Below are positions 1 through 5,512 of a DNA stretch of 9,170 nucleotides, piece by piece (position 1 is the first letter of the stretch; each line of letters opens with the position of its first letter). The stretch is from Anaerolineales bacterium (GTDB taxonomy: Bacteria; Chloroflexota; Anaerolineae; Anaerolineales; UBA11858), in the NCBI GenBank assembly GCA_015485245.1, contig WFTY01000458.1, forward strand, positions 1-9,170, in the 5' to 3' direction. The notes under the pieces were generated by a model. The model was not told the origin of the DNA. It saw nothing but the letters and a program-made list of their open reading frames with translations, and made no database searches. The translations under genes and the position numbers were made by a program.

Positions 1-42
1 GTGCTAAAGCTTTGACGTCGAAGGGTAGGGGCGAACGAAGCA

Positions 43-72
43 AAAAGAGCGTGCACAACTGCACGCTCTTTT
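43..72. terminator. Bidirectional rho-independent terminator
   Basis: A perfect 13-bp stem pairs 43-55 with 60-72 around a CAAC loop. It has an A-tract on the left and a T-tract on the right, so it can end transcription in both directions. A second complementary pair, GCGAAC at 31-36 and GTTCGC at 75-80, could extend the stem outside the A/T tracts. It lies 19 bases past the stop codon of the leftward operon that ends at 92, and would also stop anything entering rightward from outside the window. Confidence 0.88.
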
Positions 73-91
73 GTGTTCGCCGTTTTGCGCC

Positions 92-433
92 TCAATGCGC
101 TGGTGACGTTGCCGGTAGAGGCTCTTCGCTTTGTCGTCGCTGAAGCAACAGGCCGATCAACCCGACGATCGAGAGCAGACCGCGCAGCCCAATGATCAAC
201 ATCACGGCGCTGCCGGCCACGCCGCCAGCCACCAGCCAGCCGCGGGGGATGTTGGCCTTGCCAGCGATGTCCAGCTGGAGGGTTGGGGAGGGGGCGGGCG
301 CGCTCTTCAGCAAGCGGGCGCGTAAATCGCTGACGAATTCCGCGCGCGGGGAGACCGGTTGCATGGCTGCTGCCAGCCGGGCCTCAATTTTTTCCAGATC
401 GAGGGTGTGTTGTTTGCGGTTAAAAAGTTTCAT
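92..433 (-). CDS. Small membrane protein, possible anti-sigma factor
   Basis: This 113-residue protein is the last gene of the leftward sigma factor-DegV operon. The ATG is preceded by a good Shine-Dalgarno (GGGAGGAA, core about 6 bases away) placed just after the DegV stop, 17 bases upstream, which suggests co-translation. Residues 1-45 are charged and helical, with a PVSPRAEFVSDLRARL stretch (27-41). Residues 46-63 form a Pro-containing linker. Residues 65-98 are hydrophobic and Gly-rich, interrupted by Arg84, so they form either one long helix or a short hairpin. A basic RR and a Pro-rich tail follow. A soluble N-terminal region plus a membrane anchor, encoded with an ECF sigma factor, is the layout of many anti-sigma factors. 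That role is inferred from position and shape. No zinc-finger (HxxxCxxC) motif is present. It may instead be an unrelated membrane protein. Confidence 0.8.
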   Translation of the reverse strand: MKLFNRKQHTLDLEKIEARLAAAMQPVSPRAEFVSDLRARLLKSAPAPSPTLQLDIAGKANIPRGWLVAGGVAGSAVMLIIGLRGLLSIVGLIGLLLQRRQSEEPLPATSPAH

Positions 434-450
434 CTTATTCCTCCCTGCGT

Positions 451-1293
451 CTAGTCTACAGGGTATGCCGCGATCCCAACGGTCCCGGGACCGAGGTTGG
501 CTGCTATGCCAATGGAGAGTTCGGTGGTAATCAGCAGGTTGCAGTTGAGCGCCTCGCGGACGGCCTGGGTAAGGCGTTTGCCTGCCTCGGGGTCGCGGGC
601 ATGCACCACAGCGACGTTTGCCCGGCGGCCTTCCAGGCGTTGCTTAATGAAGTCCACCAGATACGTCAACGAGCGGATGCGGGTGCGCACTTTGTCTTTC
701 ATTTCTAGGACGCCATCTTCCAGCAGTACGATTGGTTTAACGTTCAGCACAGAGGCCAGCGCGGCCTGCAACGTTTTCACCCGTCCGCTCATGCGGGCGT
801 AATCCAGGGTGTCCAGCGTAAGTGCAAGTTGCGTGTTCGCTCGGATGTGCTTTAGCCTCTCCAGGATGGCTTCCACCGAGGCGCCCTGCCTTTCCATCAA
901 CCGCGCTTCTCGCAGCATAAATCCTTGCATCGTCGTCCCGGATGCCGAATCGAAGGGGATGACGTTGTATTCATCCGCCAGCTCGCGAGCCGCGAGTTCC
1001 GCAGAGGCAAAAGTACCAGATAGCTTACGGGTCACATGCACTGAGAGGATGGTGTCGCCTGGGTCAGCGATGCTGCGATACAGTTGGACGAACTGTTGCG
1101 GGGTGGGCTGGCTGGTTTTGGGAATGGTGCCGCTTTCATCCACCAGGCGGTAGAAACCCTCATTGTCAAGGTCTACGCCTTGAAGGAAGGTCTGCTCACC
1201 AAAGTGGATGTTGATTGGGATCAGGTGAATCTTGAATTCGTCCAACCATTCCCGGGGGCAGTCGCCTGCCGTATCCATCACCAGTCTTAACAC
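451..1293 (-). CDS. DegV family (FakB-like) fatty-acid-binding protein
   Basis: This 280-residue protein has the usual length and start of the DegV family: residues 1-13 (MLRLVMDTAGDCP) match the family's opening strand and loop. The ligand-binding motifs are visible as TSQPTPQQF (60-68) and LSGTF (91-95), whose Ser/Thr residues hold the fatty-acid carboxylate in characterised DegV/FakB proteins. A later GRVK stretch (about 170) is also typical. FakB proteins bind a fatty acid and present it to the kinase FakA for phosphorylation. No FakA (DAK-domain) gene lies in the window, so the partner must be elsewhere or absent. The start is GTG at 1291-1293, with AGGA six bases upstream. It sits 36 bases after the sigma factor gene and 17 bases before the small membrane protein, all on one strand with no terminator between, so the three are probably co-transcribed. 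Confidence 0.93.
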   Translation of the reverse strand: MLRLVMDTAGDCPREWLDEFKIHLIPINIHFGEQTFLQGVDLDNEGFYRLVDESGTIPKTSQPTPQQFVQLYRSIADPGDTILSVHVTRKLSGTFASAELAARELADEYNVIPFDSASGTTMQGFMLREARLMERQGASVEAILERLKHIRANTQLALTLDTLDYARMSGRVKTLQAALASVLNVKPIVLLEDGVLEMKDKVRTRIRSLTYLVDFIKQRLEGRRANVAVVHARDPEAGKRLTQAVREALNCNLLITTELSIGIAANLGPGTVGIAAYPVD

Positions 1294-1329
1294 AAGCGGT
1301 CCTTTCTCCGGATGGTCAGATCTCCAGCC

Positions 1330-1929
1330 TCATTCTTCTTCCTGGAACTCCTCGCGCAACGCCAGCAGCGTGCGGTGGTAAAGGCTTTTGATGGCACCTT
1401 CGGTGCGTCCCATGATCTGACCAATCTCGGCGTTGGTCATCTGCTCCACAAATTTTAAGATCAACAATTGCTGTCGTTCGACGGGAAGGCGTTGGATAAT
1501 CGCCAGCAATTCGTCGCGAGCTTCGTTTTTCATCACGGCGGTTTCCGGCAGGTCGCCGTGGTAGGTGAGCGTGAAGTCGAACTGTTCCAGCGGAATGTCT
1601 TTGCGGCGGCTGTTGTCGCGATACCAGTTAGCGACCAGGTTGTGCGCAATACGGTAAAGCCAGGCGGCAAAGGGAAGGCCGCGGTTTTCGTACTTCTCAA
1701 TGTGCCGGATAGCCCGGAAAAACACCCGCTCGGTCAGGTCTTCGGCGTCGAAGCGGTTGCCGGTGCGATAATAGACGTAATTGTAAATCCGCTCTACATA
1801 GCGGTCGTATAGCTCGCCGAATGCCTGCCGATCGCCGTTGCTGGCGCGCTCGACAACCTGATCGTCATTGAGTTCGGCGAAAGGGTTGCCGGCCCGTTTG
1901 CCATTGGAGCGGTCGGGTTTGCTTAACAT
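1330..1929 (-). CDS. ECF-type RNA polymerase sigma factor
   Basis: This sigma-70 family protein of the extracytoplasmic-function type has 199 residues from the chosen start. Sigma region 2 spans about 22-108, with DAEDLTERVF (61-70) and FAAWLYRIAHN (87-97) for core binding and -10 recognition. A short linker follows, then region 4 at about 135-195, whose helix-turn-helix (TNAEIGQIMGRTEGAIKSL, 165-183) reads the -35 element. There is no region 1.1 or 3. The frame stays open upstream to a TTG at 1995. ATG 1929 is preferred because GAGGAAGG precedes it, and because a -35/-10 promoter lies inside the upstream extension. It is the first gene of the leftward operon. The last gene may encode its anti-sigma factor. 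Target genes are unknown. Confidence 0.93.
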   Translation of the reverse strand: MLSKPDRSNGKRAGNPFAELNDDQVVERASNGDRQAFGELYDRYVERIYNYVYYRTGNRFDAEDLTERVFFRAIRHIEKYENRGLPFAAWLYRIAHNLVANWYRDNSRRKDIPLEQFDFTLTYHGDLPETAVMKNEARDELLAIIQRLPVERQQLLILKFVEQMTNAEIGQIMGRTEGAIKSLYHRTLLALREEFQEEE

Positions 1930-1966
1930 AACCCTTCCTCGAGGGGAAAGTTGCTCATGAAATTGA

Positions 1967-1995
1967 AGTATATCATGGGGTAAAAAGTCAGCCAA
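1967..1995 (-). promoter_or_regulatory. Promoter of the sigma factor-DegV operon
   Basis: Reading leftward, TTGGCT (1990-1995) and TATACT (1967-1972) are separated by exactly 17 bases. This is a good housekeeping-type sigma-70 promoter: 4 of 6 matches at -35 and 5 of 6 at -10. The predicted start is near 1960, giving a leader of about 30 bases before ATG 1929. The operon therefore appears to be transcribed by the main sigma factor. I did not see a second copy of this motif in the window that would indicate autoregulation. Confidence 0.6.
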
Positions 1996-2018
1996 TGACC
2001 TGCGCGCGGGTGGGTTGG

Positions 2019-2027
2019 TGGTATAAT
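2019..2027 (+). promoter_or_regulatory. ssrA promoter, extended -10 (TGGTATAAT)
   Basis: A perfect TATAAT (2022-2027) is preceded by TG at the extended -10 position. The mature tmRNA begins at 2037, so transcription probably starts near 2034 and a few 5' bases are trimmed. No convincing -35 hexamer stands 16-18 bases upstream, which is tolerable for an extended -10 promoter. It is divergent from the sigma-operon promoter, whose -35 lies only 26 bases away. Confidence 0.75.
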
Positions 2028-2036
2028 CACTGTACC

Positions 2037-2436
2037 GGGGATGATAGGCTTCGACGGAAGAGGCTGGTCCCGGACTGCGAGCCGAGAGGCGCCGAACTCG
2101 AAAAATCAGCGCAAACCTTTAAGTGCCAACCGCACTGAATATGCTGCTCTTCCTCTCGCTGCCTAGTGTAGTGAGCGCCTGAGCGCAGATCGGCCCCTAG
2201 GGGCCGCGTCCGCTCGCTTCCGCTCTCTGGCCGGAGGCGGGATGGGCGACACAAAGCCAGAGTGCGGTGCACGACGCCGCTAAGTGTGCCTAAGTGGGGC
2301 TTTCGGGTCCCAGCGGCTGGTTGAGCGGGTCCCTGGGTCGCTTGTGGGCCGCTCAACGAGGAGAAACAAGCGACTACGCTCGTAGATGTCCGCGGGCTTA
2401 ATCTTTCGGACGCGGGTTCGATTCCCGCCATCTCCA
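2037..2436 (+). ncRNA. ssrA: Transfer-messenger RNA (tmRNA)
   Basis: One-piece tmRNA of about 400 nt that rescues ribosomes stalled on broken mRNAs and tags the product for proteolysis. The tRNA-like ends pair as a 7-bp acceptor stem: GGGGATG (2037-2043) with CATCTCC (2429-2435), including one G-U pair, followed by discriminator A2436. The 5' part carries the conserved GGCTTCGACGG. The T arm is a 5-bp stem, 2412-2416 with 2424-2428, around TTCGATT. The tag frame starts at 2125. The region after it is rich in hairpins that presumably form the pseudoknots, including a 16-base perfect palindrome at 2191-2206. CCA is not encoded: CTG follows A2436, so the CCA end must be added enzymatically. Strong promoter and terminator signals flank the gene. 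Protein-like open frames crossing it on either strand are artefacts. Confidence 0.97.
2125..2166 (+). other. ssrA: tmRNA proteolysis-tag reading frame
   Basis: The resume codon is GCC at 2125, giving ANRTEYAALPLAA followed by TAG (2164-2166). The A-N opening and the small hydrophobic L-A-A ending are the hallmarks of tmRNA tags recognised by ClpXP-type proteases. The sequence upstream (TTTAAGT then GCCAAC) resembles the conserved context around the resume codon of other tmRNAs. Only the final stop codon is in frame; there is no tandem stop. Confidence 0.92.
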
Positions 2437-2485
2437 CTGATTACCTGCCTTAGAACGCGGTCTTTGCGGTGAGAGAGGCTTGGTG

Positions 2486-2520
2486 AAGAGGCTGTGCGCA
2501 GCGCGCACAGCCTCTTTTTT
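2486..2520 (+). terminator. Rho-independent terminator of ssrA
   Basis: A perfect 14-bp stem (2486-2499 with 2503-2516) closes a 3-base AGC loop and is followed by Ts to 2520. It lies 50 bases after the tmRNA 3' end and separates ssrA from the aldehyde dehydrogenase gene. Confidence 0.93.
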
Positions 2521-2625
2521 AGCGCCGATTTGGCCGGTCGCTGGAAGCCACAACCGCGTTGCATTGGCGTATGCGGGGGGCTGTTCCGCACGGCAAAATC
2601 CGCCGGCGCTTTCAAGAAATTCAGA

Positions 2626-2631
2626 TATAAT
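2626..2631 (+). promoter_or_regulatory. Candidate -10 box of the aldehyde dehydrogenase gene
   Basis: A perfect TATAAT lies 82 bases upstream of the start codon, just beyond the ssrA terminator. There is no TG extension and no recognisable -35 at 16-18 bases spacing, so this is a moderate call. The resulting leader of about 75 bases contains one small hairpin (TCCCC 2662-2666 with GGGGA 2672-2676) and a T-run at 2694-2700. These are too far apart to act as a terminator. I see nothing else in 2521-2713. Confidence 0.45.
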
Positions 2632-2713
2632 CAGTCTGTATTGCTGCACAGGCGAGTGCTTTCCCCGGTGAGGGGATAGTGTTTGTCTCTCTGTTTTTTT
2701 CAGGAGGTTCTAC

Positions 2714-4237
2714 ATGAATTCTGTTCTCGAAAAGCTGGGTGTCCAGCCGGTCAACCCCGGGGCCTGCATCGGCCCGGATGGCTGGCTGGATGATCCCAAA
2801 GGCAAGAAGATTGTTTCGTACAACCCTGGCACGGGCGAGGCGCTTGCCAGTGTTGTGCAGGTCACTCCGGCGACGTATGACAAAGTGGTCGCTGCCAGCC
2901 AGGAGGCGTTTAAGACTTGGCGCGCCGTCCCTGCGCCCAAGCGTGGTGCCTTGATCCGCGATCTGGGCGACGCGCTGCGCGAGCTGAAGGAACCTCTCGG
3001 CGACCTGGTGACGTTAGAGATGGGCAAGATCCGCGCCGAAGGCCACGGCGAGGTGCAGGAGATGATTGACATCTGCGATTTCGCCGTCGGTTTGTCGCGG
3101 CAACTCTACGGGTTGACGATGCACTCCGAGCGGCCGCAGCACCGTATGTATGAGCAGTGGCATCCCCTCGGCGTGGTAGGTGTGATCACCGCGTTCAACT
3201 TTCCGGTGGCGGTGTGGTCGTGGAACGCGGCCATCGCCGCGGTGTGCGGTGATATCACGCTGTGGAAGCCCTCCGAGCAGACGCCGCTGTGTTCTATTGC
3301 TGTGCAGCACATCGCCAATCGGGTGATGGCCGATCACGGTGTCAGCGGTATCTTCGCGCTGGTCAACGGTGTGGGGCGCGAGATCGGCGAGCGGATGATT
3401 AACGACCCGCGTATCCCATTGATCTCGTTCACTGGTTCGACCAAAGTGGGGCGACACGTTGCCGAGGCGGTCGCTCGCCGTTTTGGGCGCACCATTCTGG
3501 AATTGGGCGGCAATAACGCCATCATTGTTCACAAAGACGCCGACCTCGACCTGGCGACGCGGGCGATCCTCTTTGGGGCGGTGGGTACGGCCGGGCAGCG
3601 CTGCACGTCGACGCGACGCATCATTGCCCACAAAGACATCGCCGCGCGCCTGAGCGAGCGCTTGGTGGATGCCTACCGCCAAGTGCGCATAGGCAATCCG
3701 ATCGAAGCGAATACGCTGATGGGGCCGCTGGTGGTCAACACCTCGGTGGAGATTATGTTCGACGCCATCGAGCAGGCCGTCGCCGACGGCGGCGAGGTGC
3801 TCTGCGGCGGCAGGGCGCGCTCCGACCTCGGCCCGAACTACGTTGAACCGACGATCATCAAGATGCCTGCTCAAACCGCTATCGTTAAAGAAGAAACGTT
3901 TGCACCGCTGCTCTACCTGCTGGAGTATGAAACGCTTGAGGAAGCTATCGCCCTGCATAACGATGTCCCACAGGGGCTTTCCAGCGCCATCTTCACCGAC
4001 AGCCTGCGGGCGGCGGAATTCTTTCTCTCGGCGGAGGGCTCGGATTGTGGCATCGCCAACGTCAACATCGGCACTTCGGGCGCGGAGATCGGCGGGGCTT
4101 TCGGCGGCGAGAAGGAAACCGGCGGCGGGCGCGAGTCCGGTTCCGACGCCTGGAAGCAGTACATGCGCCGTCAAACTAACACGATTAACTACTCGCGCGA
4201 TCTTCCCCTGGCGCAGGGGATCGAGTTCGGAGGATAG
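2714..4237 (+). CDS. amaB: ALDH7-family alpha-aminoadipic/piperideine-6-carboxylate dehydrogenase
   Basis: This 507-residue NAD-dependent aldehyde dehydrogenase belongs to the ALDH7 (antiquitin) family and most likely oxidises alpha-aminoadipate semialdehyde (in equilibrium with piperideine-6-carboxylate) in lysine catabolism. The catalytic nucleophile is Cys297 in GQRCTSTRR and the general base is Glu263 in LELGGNN, 34 residues apart as in the superfamily. FNFPVAVWSWNAA is the ALDH7 form of the substrate/cofactor segment. The C-terminal run GGAFGGEKETGGGRESGSD, continuing to the NYSRDLPLAQGI ending, is diagnostic for antiquitin-type enzymes. Glu116 (in GEVQE) and Arg296 fall at the positions that hold the aminoadipate amino and carboxylate groups in human ALDH7A1, supporting the substrate call. 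The ATG has a perfect AGGAGG six bases upstream. It is a single-gene unit between two terminators, with no other lysine-degradation gene nearby. The gene symbol is a family-level assignment. Confidence 0.93.
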   Translation: MNSVLEKLGVQPVNPGACIGPDGWLDDPKGKKIVSYNPGTGEALASVVQVTPATYDKVVAASQEAFKTWRAVPAPKRGALIRDLGDALRELKEPLGDLVTLEMGKIRAEGHGEVQEMIDICDFAVGLSRQLYGLTMHSERPQHRMYEQWHPLGVVGVITAFNFPVAVWSWNAAIAAVCGDITLWKPSEQTPLCSIAVQHIANRVMADHGVSGIFALVNGVGREIGERMINDPRIPLISFTGSTKVGRHVAEAVARRFGRTILELGGNNAIIVHKDADLDLATRAILFGAVGTAGQRCTSTRRIIAHKDIAARLSERLVDAYRQVRIGNPIEANTLMGPLVVNTSVEIMFDAIEQAVADGGEVLCGGRARSDLGPNYVEPTIIKMPAQTAIVKEETFAPLLYLLEYETLEEAIALHNDVPQGLSSAIFTDSLRAAEFFLSAEGSDCGIANVNIGTSGAEIGGAFGGEKETGGGRESGSDAWKQYMRRQTNTINYSRDLPLAQGIEFGG

Positions 4238-4294
4238 CGGCTGTTCTATAGCGTAGGGAGCGCGTCGCGTTGCCCCTCCTGAGTTTTAGAAAAG

Positions 4295-4338
4295 AAAAAG
4301 CGCAGGCCGCCGCTGGTGGGCCTGCGCTGCGCTTTTTT
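4295..4338. terminator. Bidirectional terminator between convergent genes
   Basis: GCGCAGGCC (4300-4308) pairs with GGCCTGCGC (4319-4327), with A-rich sequence on the left and TTTTTT (4333-4338) on the right. An alternative pairing joins AAAAAGCGCA (4295-4304) to TGCGCTTTTT (4328-4337), with GGCC/GGCC stacked inside. Either fold serves both the rightward dehydrogenase gene and the leftward membrane-protein gene that ends at 4353. Confidence 0.85.
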
Positions 4339-4352
4339 GAGAGGGAGTTTGG

Positions 4353-4799
4353 TTAGAGAGCCGCGTACGTCAGGGCGACGACCGCGCCAAAGATGATGTG
4401 ACCGATCAGCCCACCCATGAAGCCCATGGCGCCACCGGACTTGGTCATGTAGATTCCGGGGGCTTCCACCGCGCCGGACTTGATCCCGGCGTGCATCATC
4501 GGCATGCCAGCCATCATCAGGCCGACAACCAGCCAGTGGATTGCTCCGAAGATCACGCCGCCCAACAGGCTGAGAGTGCCGATCCCGACTCCCCACAGGT
4601 AAACGTAGATGATGGCGAAGATCGCACCCATCAGCAGGTGGATGATCATGCCCAGGGCGCGGTTTTCTCCGCCGAACATACTCCCCAGCAGGCCGACGAT
4701 GTCCATCTTCGGCATGCCCATTTTGGGAGCCATTACCATAATCATGGTGAAAACTACAGTCCCAACGAGACCGGCGATAACTGCACTAAGAATACTCAT
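4353..4799 (-). CDS. Met-rich four-helix membrane protein, internal duplication
   Basis: This 148-residue integral membrane protein has four predicted helices at about 3-24, 49-69, 74-98 and 126-148. Function is not known to me. It resembles small uncharacterised four-helix families such as DUF6789, a low-certainty recollection. It is 12% methionine (18 residues), concentrated in loops after helices 1 and 3 (MAPKMGMPKM at 23-32; MMAGMPMMHAG at 95-105). Helices 2 and 4 repeat the pattern G-x-I-x-H-x-x-x-G-A-x-x-A-x-x-Y (50-65 and 130-145), and helices 1 and 3 also align weakly, so the protein looks like a tandem repeat of a two-helix unit. His54, His88 and His134 lie within or next to helices. 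AAAGGAG is seven bases before the ATG. An 83-base gap separates it from the upstream lipoprotein gene on the same strand, and I see no convincing promoter there, so co-transcription is possible. Confidence 0.88.
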   Translation of the reverse strand: MSILSAVIAGLVGTVVFTMIMVMAPKMGMPKMDIVGLLGSMFGGENRALGMIIHLLMGAIFAIIYVYLWGVGIGTLSLLGGVIFGAIHWLVVGLMMAGMPMMHAGIKSGAVEAPGIYMTKSGGAMGFMGGLIGHIIFGAVVALTYAAL

Positions 4800-4882
4800 G
4801 TTGCTTCTCCTTTGGTTTGGATAAACGGTTGGTTCTAAGGGGCATAGAAAGGTTGGCTACGTAGGCATCACCTCTTTTCAAG

Positions 4883-5404
4883 TTAGCGTTGAACTTCGAA
4901 ATTCGGACCAGAGGGTTGCATAAGGTTGACTTCGACTTCCTGACCGCCGAACCCGGCGATTAAGTCGTGGGCGCGCACGCGCACTTGTGTGACCTGCGGT
5001 GGGATAGAGATGTTGCCCTGACTGCGGGTGAAGGGTTGTTCCTCTACATGCGGGTGCAGCAACAATCGGGTGAACGGGTCGCCAGGGTTGGCTTTGAGCA
5101 CTGTGCCATCGGGAGCGATCACATCCCATCCGTCGGCGTAATCTTCCCACCCGGTGTCGGGATGCGCTACGGTGACATAGAACGTCCAGCGCCCGTCGTC
5201 TTGCAGCACGGCGCGCACGAAGAGGACGTCGGCATTGGCTTGAGAGCGTGGCGGTTCTTCGCTGGAGGAGGGCGGGGATGACGTTGTCATGGCGTTGGAC
5301 TCTTGGGTGGGAGCGTTTGTGAGAGGGGCGGGGGAATCGCTCCTCGCCACAGCGCAAGCGGAGAGGAAGAATACGCCCATCAGGGTCAGCAATTGTGTCT
5401 TCAT
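4883..5404 (-). CDS. Small secreted lipoprotein with HPHV/EQPFTRS domain
   Basis: This 173-residue lipoprotein has a short basic-hydrophobic signal (1-16) followed by the lipobox LSAC, with Cys17 as the lipidated residue. Residues 18-58 are a Ser/Pro/Thr/Glu-rich linker. Residues 59-163 form one compact domain with VTVAHPDTGWEDYADGWDV (77-95), LLHPHVEEQPFTRS (115-128) and a closing VRVRAHDLIAGFGG (141-154). I recognise this combination as a conserved domain in uncharacterised secreted bacterial proteins, probably beta-rich and without an assigned function. The His and acidic residues in the first two motifs could bind a metal, which is speculation. The start is ATG 5402-5404. No clear Shine-Dalgarno precedes it, but the signal peptide fits only this start. 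The frame stays open far upstream to 6589, but that part is antisense to the divergent lipoprotein gene and is not coding. Confidence 0.82.
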   Translation of the reverse strand: MKTQLLTLMGVFFLSACAVARSDSPAPLTNAPTQESNAMTTSSPPSSSEEPPRSQANADVLFVRAVLQDDGRWTFYVTVAHPDTGWEDYADGWDVIAPDGTVLKANPGDPFTRLLLHPHVEEQPFTRSQGNISIPPQVTQVRVRAHDLIAGFGGQEVEVNLMQPSGPNFEVQR

Positions 5405-5496
5405 TGTCTGTTTGGACGCTGCTGCTGCAAAAAACCTTACCAGTGTGGGAGGTGATTTCTTGATGCTGGGGGGCGTCGCAGGGGGCGATTGCGCTG

Positions 5497-5505
5497 TGGT
5501 ATAAC
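5497..5505 (+). promoter_or_regulatory. Extended -10 promoter of the large lipoprotein gene
   Basis: TG-G-TATAAC: the TATAAC box is at 5500-5505 with TG two bases before it, nearly identical to the ssrA box. The expected transcription start is 5511-5513, which coincides with the GTG start codon at 5513. No -35 is visible at the usual distance. Confidence 0.6.
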
Positions 5506-5512
5506 AGAGCTT

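Noticed and set aside
1..42. Possible C-terminal codons of an upstream + strand gene (GTG CTA AAG CTT TGA)
   Set aside because: Five codons cannot be distinguished from chance.
2027..2649. Several open frames over ssrA, with sequences such as MEMAGIEPASE and WRWRESNPRPKD
   Set aside because: These are the familiar spurious translations of the antisense strand of a tRNA-like T arm and 3' end; the locus is tmRNA.
2662..2700. Hairpin TCCCC/GGGGA plus T-run as an attenuator before the dehydrogenase gene
   Set aside because: The stem is only 5 bp and the T-run begins 17 bases later, so it does not form an intrinsic terminator. No riboswitch-like conserved core was seen.
2400..2720. Possible integration site or genomic island at the 3' end of ssrA, a common attachment site
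   Set aside because: The tmRNA 3' end is intact and followed at once by its own terminator and a housekeeping-type gene. There is no integrase, direct repeat of the 3' end, or composition change.
3014..4174. 386-codon open frame antisense to the dehydrogenase gene
   Set aside because: It mirrors the third-position GC bias of the real gene, has no recognisable domain and no ribosome site. The sense protein is a full, well-conserved ALDH7.
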